Of a stretch of DNA of 64,000 nucleotides, positions 27,979 to 37,626 are shown in pieces; positions within the stretch are counted from its first letter, which is position 1; each line of letters starts with the position of its first letter. Source of the DNA: Neomesorhizobium albiziae (GTDB taxonomy: Bacteria; Pseudomonadota; Alphaproteobacteria; Rhizobiales; Rhizobiaceae). The notes under the pieces are model-generated. The model worked only from the letters and a program-made list of their open reading frames with translations, had not been told where the DNA came from and did not search any database. The stretch lies in NCBI RefSeq assembly GCF_900114255.1, contig NZ_FOSL01000010.1, positions 62,001 to 126,000 of the forward strand, read 5' to 3'. The translations under genes and the position numbers were made by a program.

Positions 27979-28829
27979 GCTCTGGCCTCCGGGTCGAGCT
28001 TCAGGGCGCTGCGCCTGATCTCGAACAGCATCACGCCGGTTGCCACCGCCAGGTTGAGCGAATCGGCGCGTCCGGCCTGCGGGATGCGCAGCAGCCGATC
28101 ACAGATTTCGGCGAGATTGTCGGGCAGGCCCTGCTGCTCGTTGCCCATCATTAGCAGTACCGGGCGGTTGGAAAATTCGACGCTGCGATAGTCGACCGCG
28201 CCCTTCAGATGGGTGCCGGCGACAAGGCCGTGAAAGCCCTTGCGCCAGGCGATGAACGCCTCCGGCGTGGCTTTTGCGATCGGCACCGCGAAGATCGAGC
28301 CCATCGTCGCCCGCACCGTTTCCAGCGAAAACGGATCGGTGGTCTCGCCGATCAGGATGACGCCCTTGGCGCCAACTGCGTCGACGGTGCGGATCACCGT
28401 GCCGAGGTTGCCGGGATCGCGCACCCGGTCCAGTGCCACCCAGACGTCGTTCCGCTCCGGGCGGATATCCTTCAGCGGCATGTAACGTTGCGCGAAGACG
28501 CCGACGACCGCTTGAGGATTGTCGCGGCGGGTGATCGCCGTCAGCACTTTTTCGGAGACTTCGAGCACCGTCCCACCGGCGGCAACCGTGCGCGCCGCCA
28601 CCTTCTCCACCGCCGCGTTGCCGATCGCCGTCTTGGCGAAGACCAGCGTCTTGATCGACCAGCCGAGATCGAGCGCGTCGATGACCAGCTTCAGGCCTTC
28701 CGCGAGAAAAGCGTTCTGGCTGTCGCGGAATTTCTTCAGCGCCAGCGCCTTGATGTCCTTGACCAGCGGGTTTGCGAGGCTGGTGACCTCCTTGACCCGG
28801 CCCGGCGCGCCCGTGCGATGCTCGCTCAT
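27975..28829 (-). CDS. TrmH/SpoU-family RNA 2'-O-methyltransferase
   Basis: Protein of 284 residues. The N-terminal substrate-binding domain ([34 protein letters not shown]) precedes the SPOUT knot domain with the three motifs [28 protein letters not shown] and [18 protein letters not shown]. These enzymes methylate a ribose in rRNA or tRNA with S-adenosylmethionine. The N-terminal domain suggests an rRNA target (RlmB or TsnR-like). It is upstream of and coupled to lspA. Confidence 0.93.
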   Translation of the reverse strand: MSEHRTGAPGRVKEVTSLANPLVKDIKALALKKFRDSQNAFLAEGLKLVIDALDLGWSIKTLVFAKTAIGNAAVEKVAARTVAAGGTVLEVSEKVLTAITRRDNPQAVVGVFAQRYMPLKDIRPERNDVWVALDRVRDPGNLGTVIRTVDAVGAKGVILIGETTDPFSLETVRATMGSIFAVPIAKATPEAFIAWRKGFHGLVAGTHLKGAVDYRSVEFSNRPVLLMMGNEQQGLPDNLAEICDRLLRIPQAGRADSLNLAVATGVMLFEIRRSALKLDPEARA

Positions 28830-28842
28830 GTGCTTTCTCCGC

Positions 28843-28878
28843 GCATGGTCTCGTCCGAAAACCGGTTCGGGATCATGC
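28843..28878. repeat. Short palindromic intergenic element
   Basis: GCATGGTC at 28843 pairs with GATCATGC at 28871 around CCGAAAACCGG. The motif with an inner GAAAACCGGTT is a frequent intergenic palindrome in rhizobia. Its right arm overlaps the stop codon of the following methyltransferase gene. Confidence 0.65.
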
Positions 28879-29928
28879 GGCCACCCAGCGCGAGAACAGC
28901 GAGGTGGAGAGCGCGCGGCCTGCCGACTTCTCGCGGATGATCAGCTCTCCGGATTCGACGGCGCCGCCCATGCCGGCAAATGTGTCGCGCATCAGCGCAT
29001 GGATGGCAAAGAAGGAGGCGCGGATCGAATAGGCGGTAAGCACCACCGCCAGCGGTTTCGGCGTCAGGATGGAGCGGCAGATATCGGCCAGCGCCGGCAG
29101 GTCCTCGAACAGCTGCCACACCTCGCCCTTCGGCCCCCGGCCATAGGCGGGCGGGTCGAACAGGATGATGTCGTAGCCATTGCCGCGGCGCTCCTCGCGC
29201 TCGGCGAATTTCATCGCGTCCTCGCAGATCCAGCGGATCGGCTTGCTGGCCAGCCCCGCCATCTCCTGGTTCTCGCGCGCCCAGCCGATCGCCTTCTTGG
29301 AGGCGTCGACATGCGTCACTTCGGCGCCGGCGCGCGCCGCGACCAGCGACGCCAGTCCGGTGTAGCCGAACAGATTGAGCACTTTCACCGGCCGTTTCGC
29401 CCGTTCGATAAGCCCGGCCATGTGATCCCAGTGGGATGCCTGCTCCGGAAACACGCCGACATGTCGGAATGAAGTGAAGCGCCCGAGATAGTCGATGCCG
29501 TCGTGCTTCATCGGCCAGGTCTCGCCGAGCGGCGTCTTGGGGAAGCGCCAGCGGCCCAGGCCCTCTTCGTCGGTGTCGCCGGTGAAGATGGCGTCCGCCG
29601 CGTTCCACTCCCGCGCCGGCAATGCGCGCTGCCAGATCGCCTGTCCCTCAGGCCGCACGATGCGATAGGGCCCGTATTGCTCCAGCTTCTCGCCATCGCC
29701 GCTGTCGATCAGCGCATAATCCCGGTTCGGCGCCACTTCGAGGATCAGCGGCAGCCGTTCCGCCGGCAGGGCTCCATCGCGGCGGGTGAGCTGGCGCGGC
29801 TTCGCCGCAGGCTCGGTGGTGTGAACCGGCGCCTGCTGCTCGTCCCTGCGTTTGCCGTGCTGGACGGGCGCGGCCCGGCGGTCGGGCGGCGTACGCTGGT
29901 CGCGGCGTTTGTCGCGCGTGGGTTTCAA
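28873..29928 (-). CDS. Class I SAM-dependent RNA methyltransferase (RlmI/RlmK-like)
   Basis: Protein of 351 residues. The basic N-terminal tail (KPTRDKRRDQRTPPDRR) is followed by a PUA-like/beta region (LILEVAPNRDYALIDSGDGEKLEQYGPYRIVRPEGQ) and a Rossmann methyltransferase domain: VKVLNLFGYTGLASLVAARAGAEVTHVDAS, WICEDAMKF and the catalytic ILFDPPAYG. That order matches cytosine-C5 23S rRNA methyltransferases of the RlmI/RlmK type. I chose the TTG at 29928, which has GGAGA nine bases upstream, over a TTG 20 codons earlier without one. Confidence 0.88.
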   Translation of the reverse strand: MKPTRDKRRDQRTPPDRRAAPVQHGKRRDEQQAPVHTTEPAAKPRQLTRRDGALPAERLPLILEVAPNRDYALIDSGDGEKLEQYGPYRIVRPEGQAIWQRALPAREWNAADAIFTGDTDEEGLGRWRFPKTPLGETWPMKHDGIDYLGRFTSFRHVGVFPEQASHWDHMAGLIERAKRPVKVLNLFGYTGLASLVAARAGAEVTHVDASKKAIGWARENQEMAGLASKPIRWICEDAMKFAEREERRGNGYDIILFDPPAYGRGPKGEVWQLFEDLPALADICRSILTPKPLAVVLTAYSIRASFFAIHALMRDTFAGMGGAVESGELIIREKSAGRALSTSLFSRWVAA

Positions 29929-30041
29929 GAAAAACGATCTCCGGCGATGCAGGCCGCTTCTGCCACAGCCCACCCGGTCGTGCAACAAAGCGGGGCGCGT
30001 CGCATTGGCGCTGGCGGCGCCGGCTCCGATGCGGCCTGCCG

Positions 30042-30440
30042 TCAGGCGCGCAGCGGGATGAGCGCGCGCAAGCGGCTATCGCGCAGGAAAAGTCCACCCC
30101 AGACCATCACGCCCAGGCCGATGGGAAAAAGGAACCAGGGGTTTTCCAGGCGCGCAATGGCGGCGGCCGCGCCGCCGAGATGGCCGGTCAGCAATATCGC
30201 GCCAAGAACGGCGGTGCGCGGAATCAGATAGAGGACAACGCAGACCAACTCCATTATCCCGATACCGACAATCAGGCTCTCGGGGTAACCCAGCCGTTGG
30301 GCTCCTTCCACGGCGGCAGTCATTTTCAGGAGCCTTATGCTGCTGTCGAAGAGCAGGTACAACGCAACCAGGGCAGTTACGACGCGTCCGATGCGGACAT
30401 TTGTCGAGACCGTAGCCGTCTGGGTATCCGGTTCAACCAT
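30042..30440 (-). CDS. DoxX-like small membrane protein
   Basis: Protein of 132 residues with four predicted membrane helices (about 20-36, 55-75, 78-98, 102-120). RVVTALVALYLLFDSSIRLL, ESLIVGIGIMELVCVVLYLIPRTAVLGAILLTGHLGGAAA and FLFPIGLGVMVWGGLFLRDSR match the DoxX-like family of proteins. Function unknown. It is followed on the same strand upstream by another four-helix protein gene (30546), with 105 bases between them. Confidence 0.82.
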   Translation of the reverse strand: MVEPDTQTATVSTNVRIGRVVTALVALYLLFDSSIRLLKMTAAVEGAQRLGYPESLIVGIGIMELVCVVLYLIPRTAVLGAILLTGHLGGAAAAIARLENPWFLFPIGLGVMVWGGLFLRDSRLRALIPLRA

Positions 30441-30545
30441 GTGCTCCTGCCTTCATTGCAGCGATGATCCGCGGCGACAATAGGACGAAAATGCCACCTG
30501 CCAAAGCCCATCCGGTCGCGAGCGTCGCATGAGCGTTGCGTGCAG

Positions 30546-31040
30546 TCAGGCGCGAGGGGGACGTCGTATCGAAAGCAGCGCGCAGGCAAGGGCGATGAAG
30601 CCCGCCAGCTTCAGGGCGGCCACGACCATGTGACCTACCTCCCAGCGCCAGCGGATGGCTTCGAAGTTCGCCGCGATCGGCCCGGGCGTCCAGGTGGACA
30701 GGACGCCGTTGGCCGGCGCCACCAGCACGAACCACGCGGCAAGAGCGATCGCGTAAAGGAACGCCGCCGCGATGGCGCAGCGGAATGCCCGGCGGTCGTT
30801 GTGAAGGATCAGCGCCAGCACCGCGGGAAAGGCGATGGCTGATATGTCGAGCGGGGCGCCGACGGCCGCGAAAAGCCGGAACTGGGCGTTGAACACGGTC
30901 GTTTCGCGCCACAGCTCCGGCGACCACTGGGTGAGGCGCGGCACCGATTCCAGCACATGGGCGAACGATGGCCCGAGACTGAGAGCGGCGACTGTGGCGG
31001 TGAGAACCGCCCACAGGAACAAGGACACGCGCATTTCCAT
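30546..31040 (-). CDS. Four-helix membrane protein, DUF1772-like
   Basis: Protein of 164 residues with four hydrophobic segments (4-24, 66-82, 87-110, 138-157). The spacing, and WRWEVGHMVVAALKL near the end, recalls the anthrone-oxygenase-like DUF1772 family, but I hold this lightly. The start could be Met1 or Met3. No functional context beyond the neighbouring DoxX-like gene. Confidence 0.75.
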   Translation of the reverse strand: MEMRVSLFLWAVLTATVAALSLGPSFAHVLESVPRLTQWSPELWRETTVFNAQFRLFAAVGAPLDISAIAFPAVLALILHNDRRAFRCAIAAAFLYAIALAAWFVLVAPANGVLSTWTPGPIAANFEAIRWRWEVGHMVVAALKLAGFIALACALLSIRRPPRA

Positions 31041-31178
31041 CGCTAGGAAACGGCTGCCCGGGGGTTACGTTCCCCGCGGCATGATGCGGACTTTCCGCCC
31101 GCGCCGTGTTTGCTTAAGAGGGACCAGCCTGCTGCAGCGGCATCTCTCCAGATCGGACTCCAGGACTCGGAACTCTAA

Positions 31179-31856
31179 ATGAACCTGATCATTTTCGATT
31201 GCGACGGCGTGCTGGTGAACAGCGAGGAAATCTACATCGCCGCCGAACTGGAATTCCTCGCCGGCATCGGCGCCAGCTTCGAGCGCGGCCCCTACATGCA
31301 GGCGTTCATGGGGCTTTCTCCCAGCATGTGGCGCGAGAAACTCGAACCGGCCGTCGTGGCCAGCATCGGAAAGGCCTTGCCGGCGGATTTCTTCGACCGG
31401 CTGCATGCATTCGCGGTGGCGAAAATCGAGACGGGACTGGCGGCGTTGCCGGACGCGTATGAGACCATCGACGCCATCGCCATGCGGCGCTGCGTCGCCT
31501 CGAGCACGCCGTCGCCGCGGCTGCGGTGGAAGCTGCAGCGCGCCGGGCTGATCGATCTTTTCGGGCCGCACATCTTCTCATCCGACATGGTGACCAATGG
31601 CAAGCCGGCGCCCGACCTTTTCCTTCATGCGGCGGCAACGATGGGCGTCGATCCCGCCGACTGCCTGGTCATCGAAGACAGCGCCAACGGTGTGCTGGCC
31701 GGCAAGGCGGCAGGCATGAAGGTCATCGGCCTCACCGCCGGCGGCCATTGCCTCGACGGCCACGCCGACATTCTTGTGGACAGCGGCGCCGACATCATCG
31801 TCGACCGTTATGCCGGTCTGGCGGACGCTGTCGAAAAATTCAGGCGCGCTGCGTAG
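31179..31856 (+). CDS. HAD-superfamily phosphatase, phosphoglycolate-phosphatase-like
   Basis: Protein of 225 residues. HAD motif I FDCDGVLVNSE contains Asp7 and Asp9; motif II is CVASST, motif III KPAPDLF and motif IV CLVIEDSANG. The helical cap between motifs I and II places it in subfamily IA, with phosphoglycolate phosphatase, beta-phosphoglucomutase and sugar-phosphate phosphatases. The ATG at 31179 has only a weak upstream purine run. Substrate unknown. Confidence 0.92.
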   Translation: MNLIIFDCDGVLVNSEEIYIAAELEFLAGIGASFERGPYMQAFMGLSPSMWREKLEPAVVASIGKALPADFFDRLHAFAVAKIETGLAALPDAYETIDAIAMRRCVASSTPSPRLRWKLQRAGLIDLFGPHIFSSDMVTNGKPAPDLFLHAAATMGVDPADCLVIEDSANGVLAGKAAGMKVIGLTAGGHCLDGHADILVDSGADIIVDRYAGLADAVEKFRRAA

Positions 31857-31989
31857 GGTGTGTTGAGATTCAGATTAGGCCGGCATCTCAGAGCATTTTG
31901 CAGCCAAATGGAATCATTTGGCGTCAGCATAAATGCGGCAAAACAGACAGTCAGAGCGAGTTACCGGTTCTGAAAGTACCGGAACCGCT
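31857..31989. repeat. Composite repeat: family A tail plus family B copy 3
   Basis: Starts with GTGTTGAGATTCAGATTAGG (family A edge), then AGCATTTTGCAGCCAAATGG, AATCATTTGGCGTCAGC and AAATGCGGCAAAACAGACAG, then GAGTTACCGGTTCTGAAAG. A related copy in opposite orientation lies on the other side of the ornithine cyclodeaminase gene. Confidence 0.75.
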
Positions 31990-32955
31990 CTAGGCTTCGA
32001 AACGCCTGAAAACCTCAATGCCCGCCGCCAGGTCCTCCAGCGCCGCCCCTACCGACTTGAACAGGGTGATCTCGTCTGCCCCGCCGCGGCCCTTCTTTTG
32101 GCCGCGCGCCAGTTCGTGCAGGTCGGCGACGATGTCCTCGGGCTTGAGCACGCCCGACGCCAGCGGCTGGACGATGTCGCCGGCCTCCTTGGTGGCGCCG
32201 GCGCGTGTGTCGACATAGACGCGGGCGCGGCGGATCGCGTCATCGTCGCTCTCGCGCATGCCCGGCGCGAAACCGCCGACCAGATCGACATGGGTTCCGG
32301 GCTTGAGCAGCGCGCCCCTGACCAGCGGCGTGGTGGCGATCGTCGCCGAAGAGACGATGTCGGCGTCGCCCAGCGCCTGCTCGAGATCGGCCGCCGCCTC
32401 GACCTCCAAGCCCTCGGCCTTCAGTTGCGCCGCCACCTTTTCGGCGTTGGCGAAGGTACGGTTCCAGATGCGTATCTGGCGGATCGGACGCACCGCCGAA
32501 TGCGCCTTGGCAAGGAAGGGCGCCAGCGCGCCGGCGCCGATGATCAGGAGGCGGGAAGCATCCTCGCGGGCGAGATAGGAGGCGGCAAGCGCGGAGGCGC
32601 AGGCGGTGCGCCATTGCGTCAGCCGCTGCCCGTCGATCAGCGCCTGCGGTTCGCCGGTCTTGCCGTCGAGCAGCAGGTAGAGCCCCATCACGGCCGGCTT
32701 GGCGATTTCGTTGTTGTCGGGCGAAACGGTCACCACCTTCACGCCGATGTGGCCGTTGGCGGACGTGCCGGCCGCGTTGAAGTCGGTCCATGCGGGCATC
32801 AGGAGAAGCGTCGAAGCAGCACCATCCGGTCGCTCGACGGTATGGTGGTGACGCACCGGCTGCACCGCGCCGTCACGAAACGCCGTGCGCAATGTTTCGA
32901 CCAGGCCGCCAAAAGTCAGCGCGCGGTCGACCGCTTCGGCCGAAATCATGAACAT
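31990..32955 (-). CDS. Ornithine cyclodeaminase / mu-crystallin family protein
   Basis: Protein of 321 residues with the family core: PVRHHHTVERPDG, GVKVVTVSPDNN, LLDGKTGEPQALIDGQRLTQWRTACASALAASYLAR, the NAD-binding LLIIGAGALAPFLAKAH, IWNRTF, and DLVGGFAPGMRESDDDAI. Members deaminate ornithine to proline, reduce ketimines or act as lysine cyclodeaminase. Specificity cannot be read from sequence. The gene is boxed in by two inverted family B repeats, at 31885 and 32985, and lies alone. Confidence 0.9.
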   Translation of the reverse strand: MFMISAEAVDRALTFGGLVETLRTAFRDGAVQPVRHHHTVERPDGAASTLLLMPAWTDFNAAGTSANGHIGVKVVTVSPDNNEIAKPAVMGLYLLLDGKTGEPQALIDGQRLTQWRTACASALAASYLAREDASRLLIIGAGALAPFLAKAHSAVRPIRQIRIWNRTFANAEKVAAQLKAEGLEVEAAADLEQALGDADIVSSATIATTPLVRGALLKPGTHVDLVGGFAPGMRESDDDAIRRARVYVDTRAGATKEAGDIVQPLASGVLKPEDIVADLHELARGQKKGRGGADEITLFKSVGAALEDLAAGIEVFRRFEA

Positions 32956-32984
32956 TCGTCGTCCCCCAGAAGTTCCGGCTACCG

Positions 32985-33112
32985 TCCCAGAGCGGTTCCG
33001 GTTCTTTCAGAACCGGTAACTCGCTCTAACTACTTGTTTTACCGCATTTATGCGGATGCCAAATGATTCCAGTTGGCTGCAAAAATGCTTTCGAGCGTCC
33101 AAAGGACGCGCG
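32985..33112. repeat. Dispersed repeat family B, copy 4 (inverted)
   Basis: CAGAGCGGTTCCGGTTCTTT and AGAACCGGTAACTCGCTCTA, then TTTACCGCATTTATGCGGAT, AAATGATTCCAGTTGGCTGC and AAAAATGCTTT. This is the reverse orientation of the copy at 31885-31989. Confidence 0.75.
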
Positions 33113-33129
33113 GCGCTCTAATCCCGTTG

Positions 33130-33468
33130 TCAGGCGTTGTGCCTGGTGATCGCCTGTGTCTGCGCGGTGGCTTGCGAGGCGTTGCGCTGTACCGAATCGC
33201 GCAGGATCTGCGCCTCCTGCCCGCGCTGCCGCGCCAGCTTGCGGTAGCGTCCCTGCTTCAGCCAGGTGGCGACGCTGCCGACGATCAGCCCGACGGCGAG
33301 TGCGGCAAACAGCAGCACGAACAGCGGCATTTGCAGCGTCAGCGCCTGATTGCCGGGATTGAACGGGTCGAGGGTGAAGGCGACCGGGCCGCGGTTGGCG
33401 ACCGCCAGCGCGATCAGGATGACGGCCAGTGGCACGAAGACCACGACAAGCAGGAAACGGTTGTACAT
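33130..33468 (-). CDS. LapA-domain (DUF1049) membrane protein
   Basis: Protein of 112 residues with two membrane helices (about 4-24 and 48-70), separated by the short periplasmic loop NRGPVAFTLDPFNPGNQALTL and followed by a basic cytoplasmic tail (KQGRYRKLARQRGQEAQILRD). This is the LapA/YciS layout, where the family assists LPS assembly. The start at 33468 has GGAAG upstream. It lies downstream of ihfB on the same strand with hairpins between. Confidence 0.85.
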   Translation of the reverse strand: MYNRFLLVVVFVPLAVILIALAVANRGPVAFTLDPFNPGNQALTLQMPLFVLLFAALAVGLIVGSVATWLKQGRYRKLARQRGQEAQILRDSVQRNASQATAQTQAITRHNA

Positions 33469-33515
33469 TTCAACTTCCACTATCGGCCGGCGGAGGGGCC
33501 GCCGGCGCGTGTCCT

Positions 33516-33610
33516 GGAGCAGCGAATGCCAAAAGAATCGCCTTCGCTGCTCCATCCTTTGTTCAGCATCGGGTTTTTCGAAACCCCTTCGCACTTTTCG
33601 GTCCGATGCT
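33516..33610. repeat. Two palindromes between ihfB and lapA-like gene
   Basis: GGAGCAGCGAA/TTCGCTGCTCC (11 bp, 33516-33553) and AGCATCGG/CCGATGCT (8 bp, 33565-33610) with TTTTTCGAAA inside. The second is a common rhizobial intergenic palindrome. They may attenuate or terminate transcripts leaving ihfB. Confidence 0.7.
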
Positions 33611-33895
33611 CTAGTTTTCGACGTTCAGCCGCTCGCGCAGCTCCTTGCCGGTCTTGAAGAACGGCACCCATTTTTCCTCGACCTCGACCGATTCGCCGGT
33701 GCGCGGGTTGCGCCCGGTGCGTGCCGGCCGGTTTTTCACCGAGAAGGCGCCAAAGCCCCGCAATTCGACCCGGTTTCCATCGGCAAGCGCTTCGGTGATC
33801 TCTTCGAAAATCGCGTTGACGATGTTCTCCACGTCGCGGAGGAAGAGATGCGGATTGCGGTTGGCAATAATCTGTACAAGTTCTGACTTGATCAT
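33611..33895 (-). CDS. ihfB: Integration host factor beta subunit
   Basis: Protein of 94 residues, the standard HU/IHF length. The beta-arm region [27 protein letters not shown] carries the RNPxTG tip that intercalates into DNA. The first residues [11 protein letters not shown] and the helix [17 protein letters not shown] match the beta subunit. It dimerises with IhfA to bend DNA, and acts with sigma-54 promoters such as the one proposed for glnK. It lies 57 bases after sppA. Confidence 0.96.
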   Translation of the reverse strand: MIKSELVQIIANRNPHLFLRDVENIVNAIFEEITEALADGNRVELRGFGAFSVKNRPARTGRNPRTGESVEVEEKWVPFFKTGKELRERLNVEN

Positions 33896-33952
33896 ACTTC
33901 GTCCCCTGCGAATGTGTCTTATTTTTAGTATGAGGATGATTTTATTCGATTT

Positions 33953-34918
33953 TCAGTCGGTCAAAACGGCCTTCTCAGGGTGCCAGACCGACAACATACC
34001 GTCAAGAAAGATACGGTCGACGCCGAGTTCCTTCAGGAGATCGGCGCCATATTCCGGCAGGCCGAGCGACTTCGCCAGCGCGTTGGCGAACAGGAAGCCG
34101 CCGCGCGAGCTCTTCGGTTCCCATTCGATAACCTTCAGCTTGCTGTCCACCCCCTTCGTGCCCAGCCATTCGATCGCCTCGCGTTCGCCGCCAAGCGAAT
34201 CGACAAGTTTCCTGCTGAGCGCCTGGCGGCCGGTGAACACCGAACCGTCGGCAAGCGTCATCACCTCGGTCCGCGGCAGCGTCCGCCGATCGGCGACGAT
34301 GCCGACGAACCAGTCGTAGCTGTCGAGGATCATGCTGCGGATCATCGCGCGCTCTTCCTCGGTGGTCGGGTTGAACGGCGAGGGCTCCGCCTTCAGCGGC
34401 GACGATTTCACCTCTTCGAGCTTGATGCCCACCTTGTCCATCAGCCCGGTAAGGTCCGGAAACTGCACCAGGACGCCGATCGAGCCGACGATCGAGGATT
34501 TGCGCGCCACGATGTGGTCAGTGGCGCTGGCGATCATGTAGCCGGCCGAGGCGGCCAGCGTGCCGACCTGGGCGACCACCGGCTTCTCCTTGGCAAGCAG
34601 TCGCACCTGGTCAAAGATCGCTTCGCCGCCCGCGGTGGTGCCGCCGGGGGAATCGATCGACAGGATCACACCTTTCACCGCCGGCGACTTGCGTATGCGC
34701 TCGAGCCGCTCCAGCAGTTCCTCGTTTTCGGTGATGGTGCCTTCGATCTTCACCTTGGCGATGTGGTTTGTGGTGCTGCTCCTGAACTCCTCGCCGTAGA
34801 GCCAGGACGAGACCGCGCCGATCGCCAGCGCGGCAACCACGATGGCGGCGATCCTCCAGAAAGTGAGTTTGCGCCGCAGTCTGCGGCGGTCGATGATGTC
34901 GTCGGCGCGGAGGGCCAT
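33953..34918 (-). CDS. sppA: Signal peptide peptidase SppA
   Basis: Protein of 321 residues, the short (67K-domain-less) SppA type. An N-terminal anchor (residues 20-40, FWRIAAIVVAALAIGAVSS) precedes the protease domain. The nucleophile is Ser124 in AASAGYMIAS; the general-base lysine lies in KSSPLK (about 171-176). SIDSPGG and SIVGSIGVL complete the family signature. It degrades signal peptides left in the inner membrane. The start at 34918 is supported by AGGAAACAG. It probably forms a transcript with ihfB. Confidence 0.95.
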   Translation of the reverse strand: MALRADDIIDRRRLRRKLTFWRIAAIVVAALAIGAVSSWLYGEEFRSSTTNHIAKVKIEGTITENEELLERLERIRKSPAVKGVILSIDSPGGTTAGGEAIFDQVRLLAKEKPVVAQVGTLAASAGYMIASATDHIVARKSSIVGSIGVLVQFPDLTGLMDKVGIKLEEVKSSPLKAEPSPFNPTTEEERAMIRSMILDSYDWFVGIVADRRTLPRTEVMTLADGSVFTGRQALSRKLVDSLGGEREAIEWLGTKGVDSKLKVIEWEPKSSRGGFLFANALAKSLGLPEYGADLLKELGVDRIFLDGMLSVWHPEKAVLTD

Positions 34919-35312
34919 GGCTGTTTCCTGAACGCGGAGAACCGGTTGTAGACCATGATCCGGACATATTGAAGCCGTTCCGTGCAATCGGGCGGATGCC
35001 GCAACGGCGGATCCGCGGCAAGGCCGGCAACAGGCATTCGCACGTCAGAACAGCCGCTTATCCAAAAATTACCATATTGCAGTGCAACAGATGCGCGGGG
35101 CGACAGACCGCCGGAAAGTCCGCAATGCTCGCGCATGTCCGGCGGCAATAATGGCGGGACCTGCAACCGGAAGGCGTAAGCCGCTTCCCCGGAGCTGGAA
35201 AAATTCGTTGTTCAACCCCCCTGTTTCGGGCGGGGCAGGATTTCTATATGCTGTTCGACCTTGAAGTGTCAGTTTTCAACGCGGCGTGGGCGGCCGCCAG
35301 CAAGCCGGGTTC
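34919..35312. other. Divergent promoter region of sppA and lptC
   Basis: No gene recognised in 394 bases. GGATTTCTATATGCTG near 35239 offers a possible -10 (TATATG) towards lptC. In many rhizobia a ribonuclease D gene precedes lptC; none is seen here. Confidence 0.45.
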
Positions 35313-36050
35313 ATGATGGCGATAGCCGCAACACAACCGGAAGACAACTCCCGCAATCGGCCGAAAATGCCGCAGCGGGTAACCAAGCCGGACAACGCAT
35401 CCCGGGTGGCGGAATTTCATCAGGCGCAGCATCATTCGCGCCGGGTGCGATGGCTAAAGGTCGTCCTGCCTTCCGTGGCGGCAGTCATGGCGCTCGGCTT
35501 TGTCGGCTATTCCTATGTTTCGAGCCCTGCCAAGGGGGTCGACGTCGACATTTCCAGTTCCGCGGTTTCCGACGGCAAGCTGGTGATGGCCAGCCCCAAG
35601 CTGGAAGGCTTCACCAAGGACAATCTGCCCTATTCGATGAAGGCGTCCCGCGCCTTGCAGAACCTGACCTCGACCGGGATCATCGAACTCGAGGACATCG
35701 ACGCGAAGCTGCCGGTGGATGACAAGAACGTCGCCACGATCGGCGCCTCCCGGGGCACCTACGACCGCGACAAGAACACGCTCGACATCCCCAGCGAAAT
35801 CGTTGTCACCACCACCGACGGCATGGTGGCCAAGCTGAAATCGGCGTTCATCGATATCGGCAAGGGGGATTTGAAGACCACGGACGCTGTCGATATAGCG
35901 CTCAAGGGCACCAATATTACTGCCGATTCGATGATCATCCTTGAAAACGGGAAGGTTTTGGTATTCGAGAAGCGGGTGCGCATGCAACTCAGCCCCGACA
36001 AGGTCAAGGCCGGGCAACAGGCAGACGGAGGGACCAATGCCGCGAATTGA
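35313..36050 (+). CDS. lptC: LPS export protein LptC
   Basis: Protein of 245 residues. A single N-terminal membrane helix (VVLPSVAAVMALGFVGYSYV) anchors a periplasmic beta-jellyroll with LVMASPKLEGFTKDNLPYSMKASRALQN and KLKSAFIDIGKGDLKT. It bridges the LptBFG transporter to LptA. The cytoplasmic tail of about 45 residues is longer than in enterobacteria, as usual in rhizobia. Start is uncertain by one to ten codons (weak ribosome binding site). It overlaps lptA by 14 bases. Confidence 0.9.
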   Translation: MMAIAATQPEDNSRNRPKMPQRVTKPDNASRVAEFHQAQHHSRRVRWLKVVLPSVAAVMALGFVGYSYVSSPAKGVDVDISSSAVSDGKLVMASPKLEGFTKDNLPYSMKASRALQNLTSTGIIELEDIDAKLPVDDKNVATIGASRGTYDRDKNTLDIPSEIVVTTTDGMVAKLKSAFIDIGKGDLKTTDAVDIALKGTNITADSMIILENGKVLVFEKRVRMQLSPDKVKAGQQADGGTNAAN

Positions 36051-36596
36051 TCGACACTCGGCCAAGACTGTCCTGCTCGGATTGATGCTGGCGGCAATGG
36101 CCGCGGGTCCCGCCCTGTCGCAGGACCAGCAGCAGGGCCGGCTGGGGGGCCTGAAGCTTTCCGGCGACCAGCCGATCCAGATCGAAAGCGACAAGCTCGA
36201 GGTCCGCGAGGCGGACTCGATGGCGATCTTCAGCGGCAATGTCAGCGTCGTGCAGGGCCCCACCTTGCTCAAGGCCGGCAAGATGACCGTCTACTACGCC
36301 AAGGACGGCGGTGGGTCGGCGACCACCGGCTCGGCCAACATCGACCGGCTCGAGGTCGAGGACAAGGTGTTCGTGAAATCGGAAACCCAGACCGCCACCG
36401 GCGACAAGGGTTCGTTCGACATGAAGACCGAGATCTTGAACCTCACGGGCAAGGAAGTCGTGCTGACCGAGGGCGAGAATGTCCTCACCGGCTGCAGCCT
36501 TACCGCCAACATGAAGACCGGCCTTGCCGAGCTTGGCGGCTGCGGCGGCCGGGTCAAGACGCTGCTGACGCCAAGTTCCCAGCAGCAGAGCCAGTA

Positions 36597-36597
<1 letters not shown>
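36037..36597 (+). CDS. lptA: LPS transport periplasmic protein LptA
   Basis: Protein of 186 residues. Signal peptide (TVLLGLMLAAMAAGPALSQ, cleavage near 28) followed by an OstA-type beta-jellyroll: PIQIESDKLEVREADSMAIFSGNVSVVQGPTLLKAGKMTVYY. It forms the bridge that carries LPS across the periplasm. GGAGGG is well placed before the ATG at 36037. Overlaps lptC and lptB. Confidence 0.95.
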
Positions 36598-37400
<803 letters not shown>

Positions 37401-37626
37401 GACGGCCGGACCGTCCGGCGAAATCTCCATCTTCCGCAAAATTTTGCCCGATTCCTCGCGGTTTTGCGATTTTAACGGCCGCTTGCCCGGGAAACAGCGC
37501 GCCGGCAGTGGGTTTGCGCACTAAGTCCGCCTTGACAAGCAAAAGCCGGGCCAGTTTGTATGATCCCGCTTAACAATCGCGCGGAACCGGTTTCGCGCCG
37601 TGTCAGTCGGGGGTTTTCGGTTAGAA

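Noticed and set aside
34919-35312. Ribonuclease D gene expected before lptC
   Set aside because: No frame in this interval has the DEDD exonuclease motifs.
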